DNA from: Tachypleus tridentatus
Taxonomy: Eukaryota; Arthropoda; Merostomata; Xiphosura; Limulidae
Length of the DNA: 64,000 bases
Reading direction: 5' to 3'
Assembly (NCBI RefSeq): GCF_004210375.1
Contig: NC_134827.1
Location: 100,797,285 to 100,861,284, forward strand
The notes below the pieces were generated by a model. It worked only from the letters and a program-made list of their open reading frames with translations, made no database searches and was not told the DNA's origin. Of the stretch, positions 47,723 to 58,170 are shown one piece after another; within the stretch, counting starts at the first letter, position 1; every line of letters starts with the position of its first letter. The translations under genes were made by a program, and so were the position numbers.

Positions 47723-47857
47723 ATGTCTACAACGTTCCTTCTATGGAGAAGAATTTCTGCATGTACTTTCAGACGAGTGAATTCGGGACCGACAAGGGGT
47801 TTGAACTTTTTATTCGCCAAATCACGGACTGTTACCCGAGAACTCCACGCACTTCAG
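47723..47857 (+). CDS. Gene B exon: CUB8, second half
   Basis: Acceptor TTTTGTCACTAG, then V-Y-N-V-P-S-M-E-K-N-F-C-M-Y-F-Q-T-S and TDKGFELFIRQITDC plus a basic, proline-containing end. Donor G|GTAGGC after 47857, phase 1, 135 nt. An in-frame ATG at 47662 lies upstream but only the 47722 acceptor gives phase 1. Confidence 0.84.
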
Positions 47858-48059
47858 GTAGGCATGAATAAATATTAATACGAACTCACGGTTCGGGTGT
47901 AAAATGTAACACTAATAATTTGAAAGCAAGATTTTAGAAACTAAAATAAATATTTTAAAATACGTGTATAAATATTAATTTTTACCATTATAGAATAAAT
48001 GTTTACGTATTATTTTTTTACGGCTAAACAAATGTTTATTATATATAGCTGAATATTTT

Positions 48060-48245
48060 TTATTGTAGGCGGATCGTGCTTGGATGAGAGATCCAAGAAT
48101 TCAAGTTTACGTTCCGTTTCCCCACCTCTGACAAAAACCACGCTTCACACTTTACGGTCATGTATGCGCACATTGTAAGGGTGACAGTTAAATTCAACAA
48201 CTTCAAATAGATCAGGAGTGGGTGCTGTTGATCAACCGCATTTTT
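48060..48245 (+). mobile_element. SINE family C, decayed
   Basis: GAGAGATCCAAGAATTCAAG, AAAAACCACGCTTCACAC, GGTGACAGTTAAATTC and GAGTGGGTGCTGTTGATC follow the order of the other family C copies. It mimics an exon after TTTTTTATTGTAG. Confidence 0.55.
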
Positions 48246-48669
48246 GCTGTTCTGTTCGTTCAGAGTTAGAAATGGCTGTGTGTAGGAAACCCTACTGGTT
48301 GAGTAGACAACTAGCTCGGTCGATGAATCAAAGGATTCTAAGTTCGCATTCCTTGCCGAAACAAAACGATGAAAAATGCTCTTTGCACTTTGGGTTCGTA
48401 TGTTATAAGAGTGACTATCAGATCTCACCATTTAGTCGAAAAATTGCATTTAAGTCCGAAGTTATTACGTGTATTGTAAAATAAAAAACAACAACAATAG
48501 TACAAGTTTATATTATTCAATCTCATGGAGAAAAAAAGACCTACTACATGATTCGAGTCTGGATCGTAAATAAATAAGTTATTAAACATTAATAGAATTA
48601 ACTTAAATCGGTTTTAACGTGTTATGTTATTTTAATATATATTCTACAACTCGTATCTTTTTTTTTTAT

Positions 48670-48930
48670 TGGCCAGGTGGTTAAGGCACTCGACTCGTAA
48701 TCCAAGGGTAGCGGGTTCGAATCTCCCTCACACAAAACATGCTAGCCCTTTCAGCCGTGGGGGCGTTATATAATGTGACGGTAAATCCCACTATTCGTTG
48801 GTAAAAGAGTAGCCCAACAGGTGGCGGTGGGTGGTGATGACTAGCTGCCTTCTCTCTAGACTTACACTGTTAAATTGGGGACGGCTAGCACAGATAGCCC
48901 TTGTGTAGCTTTGTATGAAATTAAAAAAAA
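48670..48930 (+). mobile_element. SINE family A
   Basis: Starts at TTGGCCAGGTGGTTAAGG, missing the first GGCCCGGCA; poly-A tail. Confidence 0.88.
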
Positions 48931-49449
48931 ACTTTTTTATTTTTATTGTATATATATATGTGTGTGTGTAAACTATAAATAGATTTTCTGGCTCCTCTAT
49001 ATGAGTTATCCATTTCTTTAAAACCGAATTAATATTTATATATATTTTTACTAAACGACAATGTTACTTCATTTAGAAAATTGTTATTTAATCTTGGTGT
49101 TTGGTACAAATAACAATTTTCTAAATATTTGTTCCTCTGTCCTTTAGCTCGTGTTTGATATACTGATTTTATTTTTGTATTCTAAAGACGGCTTGTATGG
49201 ATATTAAAACTTTAATTAAAATAAAGTGCAGAACTCTCTTTAGAATATATTTTTACTTCAAGTGGGTTTCTCTTCATCAGAATTTTATTTTTGTGTCAAA
49301 GAGTTGGCGGTGGTTAATGTCAATGATCTTCCTAATATGTTAGCTCACACTTATATCCTGTATATAGAAACATGCAGGTAACAGACATAAATAGAATCTT
49401 TAGCAATTGATCCATTTGGTGGAAAACGAAATTTCATAATGAAGAGTAG

Positions 49450-49680
49450 GTCCAAAGCAACATCTGTAAACATATTTAATGGACGTTTGGAACCAGGACA
49501 ACATCTGTAAACGTCTTTAAGAGACGTTTAGAACCAGTTCAACATTTGTAAACATCTTTAACTTACGTTTTGAGCCAAGATCACAACTGTAAACATATTT
49601 ACTGGACGTTTGGAATCAGGGCAACGTCTGTAAACACTTTTAATGGACGGTTAGAACCAGGACAACAGCTGTAAACATCC
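49450..49680 (+). repeat. Degenerate array, about 43-bp unit, five to six copies
   Basis: CAACATCTGTAAACAT and GGACGTTTGGAACCAGG recur with 10-15% divergence. A 5'-truncated SINE is joined directly at 49680. Confidence 0.75.
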
Positions 49681-49845
49681 CCGTCGCACCAAACATGTCA
49701 GCCTTTTTAGCCGTAGGGGCGTTATAATGTTATAGTCAATCCCACTATTCTTTGGTAAAAGAGTAAACCCAAGAGCTGTTTGATTAGAGCCGGCCAGTGC
49801 AAATAGCCCTCATGTAGTTTTGCATGAAATTAAAAAACAAACAAG
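49680..49845 (+). mobile_element. SINE family A, 5'-truncated with internal deletion
   Basis: Starts at CCGTCGCACCAAACATG and lacks the GGCGGTGGGTGG to CTGCTAAATTAG segment. Confidence 0.8.
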
Positions 49846-50994
49846 CATAAATTTATATTCAGATTAGGGATTTAAAATTTGTAAGATGGAAATATTACTC
49901 GTACTTAATGACGTTTGAAAACAAAGGAATGTAGATCAACTTGGGGCCTCAAGACCATCGAGAAAGAGATCTGCAACAAGTCTGATCCCAGTTATAATAA
50001 ACAAAGCGTGTCGTTTTGTAACACAAAAGTTGTCCATGTTTCCCAGGCAACATTACACAACACAATCAAGAAGAATCTCCTTCTGGAAAAAACACACAAG
50101 TTGCTTCCACGAAATATTCATTCAACCCTCGCATACCCCAAGTAGCTGGCGAATTAAAGAGGTATTAGTGCTATTCCTTACGAAGATACACTGGTTAAGT
50201 TGCCAGCATTTATGGTATTTTGGCGACATAACTACAAATTTGGGGATCCGAGAAAAAAAATGAGGTTCCTTAGGTTACTAAAGTTTGAGAAACACAATTC
50301 TATAGATTCAATAAAATATAAGTTTACTTAACTCAATATGCAGCATAATGTTAACCGATTTTATTATGTTCTTAGAAATAAAGAGTTATTTAGTTATTAA
50401 TTTAAAAGACGAAATAGTGAATTATTTTACAAACTTGAATGCAAATTTACGAATCAATATGAGATGAGTCATTTTCTTTGGGTAAAAGTGCCTTAGTATT
50501 TGGCGTGCTCGAAATAGAAAACCGAGGAGTCTTGATTTAAGACCCATTATACGAGCAGCCCAAGAGTTGGCGGCAAGTGTTGTTCAGAAGCTTCCTTCTC
50601 GCTATTTTATCAGTTTGGAACTAGAAGAGGTTATATGCAAATAGAAGTGTGGTGTTCTTGTGTAACTTTGTGTGTAAACTAACCTATTTCACTCCCGAAA
50701 AACAACAACAGAAACAGACCCCTAAAAACCTTACGAATTTTGACAACAAACCTTTGTAGTACCATAACAACAGTGATTGGAAGCCTTCTATCACACATCA
50801 TGCTAGATGATGAATCTTTCAATTCCTTGTTCGTGCCCTTTGTCATTAAAAAAATGGTGTTTTGAAATTTGTGGTCAGGGTTACGGTCAAATCTCACGCT
50901 ACGTTTAAAATAACCCAACAGTTAACGATGGGTGGTTTTGACCAGTTGTCTTCCTTCTATTATGTTAGTTTATAATTATTGACTACTGGTGCAG
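49846..50994 (+). other. Intron sequence before linker exon 1
   Basis: Unique DNA with weak SINE-like relics near 50550-50680 (GAGCAGCCCAAGAGTTGGCGG). Open frames 49915-50145 and 50679-50918 (minus) match nothing I know. Confidence 0.4.
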
Positions 50995-51225
50995 ATGGAC
51001 CTTGCGCTGATTTGTTGGAATATTCCAATCCCAAATTTTCCACAGGTTCGACATCTATGGTTACAACTACAACAACCATGAAGCCTACGACACCATATAA
51101 GGAACTAACAATTACAACCGATATTACTAAGTCGACGTCTGAACAGATGAAAATAACAGATAAAATAAGTACGACATCTGAGGGACTGACAACGACACCT
51201 ACAATGTACACAACAACCCCTACAG
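50995..51225 (+). CDS. Gene B exon: Thr-rich mucin-like linker 1
   Basis: Acceptor CTGGTGCAG, then D-G-P-C-A-D-L-L-E-Y, followed by about 55 residues rich in Thr, Ser, Pro and Lys (MVTTTTTMKPTTPY, LTTTPTMYTTTPT). Such stretches are normally O-glycosylated spacers outside the cell. Donor G|GTATGT after 51225, phase 1, 231 nt. It separates CUB8 from CUB9. The antisense frame is also open only because ACA/ACG codons read as TGT/CGT. Confidence 0.78.
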
Positions 51226-51373
51226 GTATGTTTGACCAAACGAATAAAGATGGCGCGGTGTTCTTTAAAAAATGTAAATCCATTAAACGGTAAGTGTGTG
51301 TTATAATTCTATCATTCTTTAACGATATAATATATGTTGCGATACTCAGTAACTATCAAACTTTATTTTTACT

Positions 51374-51640
51374 AGGCCTCGCATGGCCAGGTAGTTAAGG
51401 CACTCGACTCGTAATCCGAGGGTTGCGGGTTTGAATCCCCGTCTCACCAAACATTCTCGCCCTTTCAGCCGTGGGGGCGTTATAATGTGACGGTCAATTC
51501 CAGTATTCGTTGGTAAAAGAGTAGCCCAAGAGTTGGTGGTGGGTGGTGATGACTAGCTGCTTTTCCTCTAGTTTTACACTGCAAAATTAAGAACGGCTAG
51601 CACAGATAGCCCTCGTGTAGCTTAGCGCGAAATTTAAACC
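51374..51640 (+). mobile_element. SINE family A
   Basis: Full-length copy 150 bp after linker exon 1. The 150 bp that follow (51650-51802) resemble 12795-12945. Confidence 0.88.
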
Positions 51641-51649
51641 ATTATTTTT

Positions 51650-51802
51650 AGGGGCAGAAATACCCGCTCTCCGGGCAGATATAAACTGTTAGCTTTAAAA
51701 GAGGCTATTGGAGGTGTGGCCCAAAGACAGGCCTGCGGCCTTTTATGGAATTGTCTCAGAGTTCTGCAACAATGTATTCATGCTTGACATTCAATAATGT
51801 TT
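51650..51802 (+). repeat. Dispersed repeat also found at 12795-12945
   Basis: Second copy of the same 150-bp segment, 85-90% similar by eye in the conserved blocks. Confidence 0.65.
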
Positions 51803-52911
51803 ATGATCTATGAGAAAAAGTATTCAATTGAAATGTTAGACTAAAAATGAGCCATCATCAGAGAGTAGATATTTATTGAAGTATTTCCTTGTAGACACAG
51901 TTATCAATGAATGTGCTTTGCTTTTATGTTGCAACACTCGTGTGATCTTCACAAAATAAAAATAAATGATATGTTTTTAAAGTTTGTTGATTGTTTTATA
52001 CTTGAAAATTGTTCCTTTTTTGCAATTTTTATTGGTTTTATTTATTGCTCAGCTATAAAAATAGTGCCTAGTTATAAAAATGTTACCTAGTTATGAATGG
52101 TAATGATCGATGCGGTAATTTCCGAGATCCGAATACTTGCAACGCTAAAAACTGAGTTTCGATACCCGTGACAGGCAGAGTACAGATAGTTCATTGTATA
52201 GTTAATTTTTAAACGAACAAACTGTTATAATAAGATAATAAGCAATCAATTTTAATAAAATTTTATAGACACACAATTATGAGTAAATAAAGCTATATGC
52301 CATCTAGCGGCTATTCAAAGAACTAGAATCGTCCCCATTATTTTAATGTCGTGCTCATCCAACATGTGTTTCCGAAAACCAACAACATATTATTTTGCTT
52401 ATTTTTAAATTTACTTTGTAACTGCAACCATTAATACGCTTAATTATCAGTCTTTATATATGTTATTCAACGTTAAATCAGTAGAACAGCTAACGTTGAT
52501 AATTAGGACTAACTGTATCTACAACAAAGCATTTTTAAATAGATGTAACAGACATCACTCAAAAACACGTTACTGAATAATACACAGTGTATTATTGGGT
52601 TTAAATTTACGTTGTTGACCTACTTACTAAAATATTTTACATAAATGCAAGATAATAAACGGTAAACAAGAATTATTTTCTCGGAACCAAAATACGATTA
52701 AAATAAATTATTAAAAATAATTTCACGTAACTGTATGATGAAAAAAAAGTTATAGAAATAAAAAAAATGTTTATTGATTTATCAGCTGGATAAGATGCGT
52801 GTATTTGAAAAAAAATATATATATTTTTTTATTTGTATTTATACAAAATTGCTTAGATTTTAATCAGTTTGTGTACTATAATAATTGTTTTTTTAAACGT
52901 TTGAACTACAG
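51803..52911 (+). other. Intron sequence before CUB9
   Basis: AT-rich, with one decayed family B SINE at 52130-52222; otherwise nothing recognised. Confidence 0.5.
52130..52222 (+). mobile_element. SINE family B, decayed
   Basis: TTGCAACGCTAAAAACTGAG, TTCGATACCCG, CAGATAGTTCATTGTATAG. A similar relic is at 53274-53360. Confidence 0.45.
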
Positions 52912-53157
52912 ATCACCCCATCTGTTACTATTATTTACAAGATCGAGCGGGCAACATCAACAGCCCACAGTACCCAAGGAACTACCCAAATAATTTAGAT
53001 TGTACCTATCTCTTTACACGGAACAACGACAGAGACATCTGCCGGCTGAAATTGACATTATTGGACTTTGACCTCGAGGACTCAGTCGGATGTTTTCGAG
53101 ATTATTTTGAAGTCGGCGGAAAACGCTATTGTGGCAGATATTCTCATAAGATAATAG
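52912..53157 (+). CDS. Gene B exon: CUB9, first half
   Basis: Acceptor TGAACTACAG, then D-H-P-I-C-Y-Y-Y-L-Q-D, NINSPQYPRNYPNNLDC, NDRDICRLKLTLLDFDLED, CFRDYFEVGGKRYCG. Unlike CUB7 and CUB8 it is undivided, as in gene A. Donor G|GTAGAT after 53157, phase 1. Confidence 0.86.
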
Positions 53158-53588
53158 GTAGATTAAACATTACATATTTCAGTAACTCGTTGCTTGGTGG
53201 TAAACTATTAGTATTTCTACTGTTTTCTTCACATCCATTTCATTTCCAGTAGAATCTAATGTCCTCTGGTGGGACAGCAGTAAGGTTATATATATACGGG
53301 GTTCGATTATCAGTGGTGTATGCAGCAAGCAGGACAATGTAACTCTTCTGTGAAACAAACAACTTTAAATATCGTGTGCTAGACAAGTTCCGTAAAACTG
53401 GTGTATTTGCTGTGTTTGTGTGGTGATTGCTTTCACACGTGCATTTTAAACAAAAGCGTTAATAATAATAGAATGTTAAGTGAAGCTTAACTGTTATTTA
53501 TCTGAGCGTGATTTTAATAAAAGCGTTGGGAACTTTAAGCATAACTAAATTATATTATCATTTAATGAAGAAAAACATACAACGAAAA

Positions 53589-53820
53589 TACAGGGTGGCC
53601 CGTAAGTCCCTACCCATCCATATGTTATTATGTTATATTCAATTACGCATGTATTATAAATTTGTTTCTTTTTTTTCAGAGAAATATGGTCGATGTAAGC
53701 CCATTTACACTTGAAGAGCGTATTGTGCATAATATTATGCAGCGAGAATGAGGCACAGCACACAGATACACTGGATACATGAGATATATGGATGGGTAGG
53801 GACTTACGGGCCACCCTGTA
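53589..53820. mobile_element. Mariner-type MITE, 30-bp inverted termini
   Basis: CAGGGTGGCCCGTAAGTCCC and its complement bracket 230 bp, with TA at both outer edges. Inner AAGAGCGTATTGTGCATAA may be left from a transposase. Intron inside CUB9. Confidence 0.8.
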
Positions 53821-54264
53821 GATTATATATGAATATGCTTTCTATAACAGTATCAGGAACTTCAATAATTCTGTCATAAAACACGTGGTAGAGCGAACTG
53901 TTACAATTTATCTTGAGTTTCACCTTCGTTGGAGAATTTGACAACGTGATAACAAAACAATTTTTCCCGCGTATCCATAGTAACCAACTAAGAAATTCAC
54001 GGCGTGAACACTTGTAGCTTATCTGTCGCAATAATATGCATATGTATCGATGCTGGTTTGGTATTTGAAACCTGCACGGTACCTAATAAAAATAATGGGA
54101 TAAACGGTCATGTTAAAAATCCAAGGATGAGATATAGCCATCCGTAATATTGCATCACTGACCAGCTGGACATAACTATTCAGTAGCTTTCGTCACTTGT
54201 ACGACTGTTTTTGACTGAAAAGGAGTGATCCTCAGTTAAAACGCTTCCACAGCTGAAACTGCGA

Positions 54265-54425
54265 AACGTGCAGAATTGCGTAGTCTAGTAAGTAGCATGT
54301 CGGGACATGATCTTTGAAGGTCCAAGGTTCAAGTTGCGATTTGCCACTGAACACGCTTCTCATTTTCAGTTTTCGGGGAGTTATAACCGTGTTGGTAAAT
54401 TTGTCTATTCATAAAGCAGCCATAC
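54265..54425 (+). mobile_element. SINE family C, decayed
   Basis: TCCAAGGTTCAAGTTGCG, CACTGAACACGCTTCTC, GAGTTATAACCGTGTTGG. Confidence 0.45.
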
Positions 54426-54639
54426 ATGTGTCGGTTGTATCGATTATCATTTGGTCAGCAGTTCAAAATTAGTAAAAGCTTTGCCTTCATTTTCGAAGCT
54501 AGCTCTTTAGCTGTAAGATACTGTTCGAGTTGAAAGTTACAACGTTCTAAATCGTTTCGTTTTCCAATGTTTTCAGCAATGTATTCGATTCACAAGCAAA
54601 AAAGAGGTAAAAGACCGATAACTGACCACATGTTTGAAG

Positions 54640-55316
54640 CGGGTGTGTAATTGAGTGTAGGAATGTAGAGGGCTTGCTTAGATGTTGGATTATATTTATT
54701 AATATATTTACAAAGGTGTTCCTTTGTATTGGTTTGTTTTGGGTTTGAGTTGTTGTATAAGTAAGGCTTCTTTATTCTGTTGACTGCCAGGTATTTCAGC
54801 TGCTACAATACAACTCTAATACTTCTTCATTTTGCAACTTTTTTCGTGACGCCATTTTGAATCGACAGTGAAACAATTTGTAAGTAGGTCAAATGCATGT
54901 ATGGTGCTGACATCTAGCGTTGAAGTTACGTATTATTTAGAACGAATTAACTCGTTCGTGGCACTATGTTACCAATCGGCTTGAACGAATTATCTCGTCT
55001 TCGGCACTGAACACATTAATTTTGCGTTTGTTTATGTCTGTTTCTTTATTTAGTATTTGGGTGTTTTCTATGGTTATGTTCTGTTTATTTGATTTGTAGT
55101 GTTTGAAAACGTGTGAAGGTGACTTTTTATGTTTTTTTAATTTGGTTTCCATTTTTCTACTTGTTTCTCCAATATAGAAGTCGTGGCAGTTATCACATTG
55201 TATTTTATAAATAATGTTTGTCAGTGTAGTTTTTACATAGTATAGACCACAGTTTTGTGCCTGGTTTTTGAATAAATTTGGTATTAACTGGAATGTCATA
55301 TTTGTATTTCTTTCTT
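54640..55316 (-). pseudogene. Penelope-like element fragment with GIY-YIG endonuclease region
   Basis: On the minus strand, an open stretch from 55316 to 54964 reads TNIIYKIQCDNCHDFYIGET, RKMETKLKKHKKS, then a His-containing helix and LNKETDINKRKI. This is the GIY-YIG nuclease domain carried at the C terminus of Penelope-like retroelements. Beyond about 55018 the similarity to the second copy (25640-26130) is interrupted by roughly 240 bp of other DNA and resumes at 54640-54780. The element stops five bases before the acceptor of exon 55322, so its end may supply that intron's pyrimidine tract. Confidence 0.65.
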
Positions 55317-55321
55317 CGTAG

Positions 55322-55747
55322 ATGCCCCTTTCACTTCTAGCAGTATTTGGATTTCCGCGAGATTTGTTACAGATTCGTGTGAGAGGAGACGAGGTTTTCA
55401 AATCCAGTATATGATGGGTCCTTGTCTTACTTCAACATCTGTGGTTACAGAACAAAAGCCAACTGCATATCGTAACACGACGACTGTAGAACCTACGACA
55501 ACATCTGAAAGGTTTACAACGACAAGAGAAATATCTACAACCCCTGGAGAGATAACAACGACAAGAGAAATATCTACAACCCCTGGAGAGATAACAACGA
55601 CAAGAGAAATATCTACAACTCCTGGAGGGTTAACAACGACAAGAGAAATATCTACAACTCCTGGAGGGTTAACAACGACAAGTGAAATAATTACGACATC
55701 CAAGGGGTTGACAACGACAACAGAACTAATTACGACGACAGCTGTAG
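55322..55747 (+). CDS. Gene B exon: CUB9 second half fused to Thr-rich linker 2
   Basis: Acceptor TTTCTTTCTTCGTAG, then A-P-F-T-S-S-S-I-W-I-S-A-R-F-V-T-D, ERRRGFQIQYMMGPC, which closes CUB9. Without an intron it continues into a Thr-rich segment built of a 13-residue repeat (TTTREISTTPGE and variants, five to six copies). The start cannot be the ATG at 55411, because CUB strands precede it. Donor G|GTGTGT after 55747, phase 1; reading on gives TAA two codons later. This merges what are two exons at CUB8 and linker 1. Confidence 0.8.
55500..55735 (+). repeat. Coding minisatellite, 39-bp unit
   Basis: A 39-bp unit (ACAACGACAAGAGAAATATC start) repeats in frame inside the linker exon, near-identical in the middle three or four copies and drifting at both ends. 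Unit length is a multiple of three, so copy-number change lengthens or shortens the spacer by 13 residues. Confidence 0.85.
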
Positions 55748-55878
55748 GTGTGTAATATTTAAGGGAAGATGTTTTACTTTATTTATTGGAAGCTTCATTC
55801 TAGTTAGGTTGGTTTAGAGATATAATTTATTTTATAGTAAATAGCAAGGTTAGTACGTTTTTGAAGAATTATATTATT

Positions 55879-56144
55879 TTGTTTATTTTTGAATTTCGCA
55901 CAAAGCTACACGAAGGCTATCTGCGCTATTCGTCCCTAATTTAGCAGTGTAAGACTAGAAGGAAGGCAGCTAGTCATCACCAACCACCGCCAACTCTTGG
56001 GCTACTCTTTTACCAACGAATAGTGGGATTGACTCTCACATAATAACACCCCCATGGCTGAAAGGGCGAGCATGTTTGGTGCGACGGGGATTCGAACCCG
56101 CGACCCTCAGTGGAGTGCCTTAACCACCTGACCGTGCTAGGCCT
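55879..56144 (-). mobile_element. SINE family A
   Basis: Full-length minus copy with a small deletion in the anticodon region. Confidence 0.88.
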
Positions 56145-56189
56145 TGTTTAAGAAGTATAGTCACGAATACATAAACATATATCATTAAA

Positions 56190-56314
56190 AAGAGTTGGCG
56201 GTGGGTGATGATGACTAGCTGCCTTCCCTCTAGTCTTACACTGCTAAATTAGGGACGGCTAGCGCAGATAGCCCTCGAGTAGCTTGGTGCGAAATTAAAA
56301 AAAAACAAACAAAC
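56190..56314 (+). mobile_element. SINE family A tail half
   Basis: Plus-strand 3' half from AGAGTTGGCGGTGGGTG to the AAACAAAC tail, opposite in direction to its neighbour, 145 bp before the chitin-binding exon. Confidence 0.85.
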
Positions 56315-56458
56315 ATCACGAGAAAAGGAATATGTGTTTATATTAATTATTGCCAGATATTTGTTGATTCTTTACGATGTTTATCAAAGACCTATTGATT
56401 TTTTCGCATGTATTAATAATGTAGAATTTGGCTTACACTGTATTTTTTGTCTCCACAG

Positions 56459-56650
56459 GATCAAATAATTTGTTAGCGTGTATCGTAGCGAACGTGACCT
56501 ATTTGCACGAGGACTGCGACAAGTATTACTACTGTAACGAAAATCTTGAATCTATTCTACACCAGTGTCCCCCAGGAGAACTGGTTATTATTGAAAATGC
56601 AGAATTTTGGAATATTTTTTGTACAGATGAAACAGAAGTTGACTGTGTGG
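56459..56650 (+). CDS. Gene B exon: peritrophin-A / CBM14 chitin-binding domain
   Basis: Acceptor TTGTCTCCACAG, then residues with the six-cysteine spacing C-x13-C-x5-C-x10-C-x17-C-x7-C: LLACIVANVTYLHEDC, KYYYC, HQCPPGELV, FWNIFC, EVDC. The aromatic KYYYC segment between cysteines 2 and 3 is the usual chitin-contact region. The cysteine 4-5 spacing is somewhat long. Donor G|GTAGGT after 56650, phase 1. Family knowledge: such domains bind chitin in peritrophic matrix, cuticle and some immune proteins. Confidence 0.82.
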
Positions 56651-56734
56651 GTAGGTGGTAACTGTTTTAACGAATCTCTTTCTATTTTTCTACTTCCATC
56701 AAAGTTTGAAGATGTTAATGAAACTGCTGGTGGA

Positions 56735-56905
56735 CCAAGCGTGGCTTAACGAATAGCAGCCTGACCTGTAAATCTGGGAGGTCATGGTTCACCTCCTATG
56801 TTGCCCCAAAACTCCCTTCGCACGTCAGTGCGTTAAAAGAATGCCGGCCAAATCTCACCTTTCAGTCAGATCAGAACAGCTTAAAAATTGACTATGGGTG
56901 CTGTT
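56735..56905 (+). mobile_element. SINE family C
   Basis: GCGTGGCTTAACGAATAGC head, GTCATGGTTCACCTCC (B box), CAGTGCGTTAAAAG, GGTGCTGTTGG. Confidence 0.5.
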
Positions 56906-56944
56906 GGTCTGTCAGATCAAAGCTAAGAATGTCTGTATGCAGAG

Positions 56945-57300
56945 CTATTTGTCCAGATTTGCATAAACATCCTGAGGACGAGTAGCCGCCAGCGCCTTAA
57001 AAACCTGATACAGAGCTCTCCTCTTTTGTTTTAAAAAGATAATGGACAACGCACTCGTTGAACGCAAGGGGAGGACACGAACCCTCGGAGAGATGACATA
57101 GGGAGGTGAGAGGCGAATGGTGACCCTTTGTGTCCCTTTCCGCAAGACCATGATATTTTCGGCAACAATCGGTCCACTTTGTGGAAAAGTAAGCCCATAG
57201 CTGAAGAGTATAATGCGTATCTTGCAACATGTAATGGGCTCGAACCTTATAGCTTCCGATTCGCACTCCCCGAATGCTAATCACCTAAGCGACGGATCAG
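56945..57300 (-). mobile_element. Possible fourth tRNA-derived SINE
   Basis: Minus strand starts CTGATCCGTCGCTTAGGTGA with TTAGCATTCGGGGAG, then B box AAGGTTCGAGCCC, followed by a GC-richer 250-bp body. The promoter boxes and spacing fit a tRNA head; only one copy is seen here. Confidence 0.45.
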
Positions 57301-57756
57301 AAGCTATTGGTTTTACGATATTGCTTAAGAAGGTTTACATGTGCTATATAACTTTTCTAAACTATCAGCTTCTCAGGTTATTCAATTGATTATATTTTTA
57401 TATAAAACAACATGTCTTTATATAAACGTTTAAACCGTTCCTAGGGATTGAGGGAGGAATGAGTTTTTTTTTTGTATTTGTATAAACGAAAAATAAATTA
57501 TTCACTTTATTAAAACAAAGAGGAATAACTTGAAACAGTTTGCTTAACCTTCTGGTTCATGGCTGTGAAATTATAGACTTTATTTTTGAAGGAAAAGAAC
57601 TGAGAGAATCGAAAGCAGTCTCCAACGCGTGTGCTACTTTTAGCTAGGCCTATTAGAAAGTAACCAATAATGAGTCAAGAATATTCAACAGCCATTGTGC
57701 AGAAAGATTGCTACAAGTTGTTTCGATATTATATTAAGTAGTGCAGCTGAGGTATA

Positions 57757-58039
57757 GTTTGTTTGTTTTGTTTTTTTTAATTTCGCCCAAAGCTACTCGA
57801 GGGCTATCTGCGCTAGCCGTCCCTAATTTAGCAGTGTAAGACTATGGGAAGGCAGCTAGTCATCGCCACCCACCGCCAACTCTCGGGCTACTCTTTTACC
57901 AACGAATAGTGGGATTGACCGTCACATTATAACGCCCCCACGGCTGAAAGGGCGAGCATGTTTGGTACGACCGGGATTCGAACCCACGACCCTCGGATCA
58001 CGAGTCGAACGCCTTAACACGCTTGGCCATGTCGGGCCC
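57757..58039 (-). mobile_element. SINE family A
   Basis: Full-length, very close to consensus, 130 bp before the last gene B exon. Confidence 0.9.
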
Positions 58040-58170
58040 GTCAAGGAACAGAAACGTCTTCGTGAATATTATAGATTAGTGACATAGGAATAAACTTTTA
58101 TAATTATCTGCAGTTTCTACTACACAAACAAAACTATTATAATTAAAAATGAATTTTATTTGAATTGCAG

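Noticed and set aside
48069..48178. Possible alternative last exon after TTTTTTATTGTAG, phase 1, ending TAA
   Set aside because: The sequence follows the order of family C SINE copies at 32.8, 54.3, 56.7 and 58.8 kb, so the frame is incidental.
48060..48431. 124-codon minus-strand open frame
   Set aside because: It overlaps the family C SINE and unique intron DNA and has no recognisable domain.
55398..55703. Valine-rich minus-strand frame
   Set aside because: Complement of the Thr-rich repeat; plus strand has the splice sites, CUB half-domain and frame continuity.
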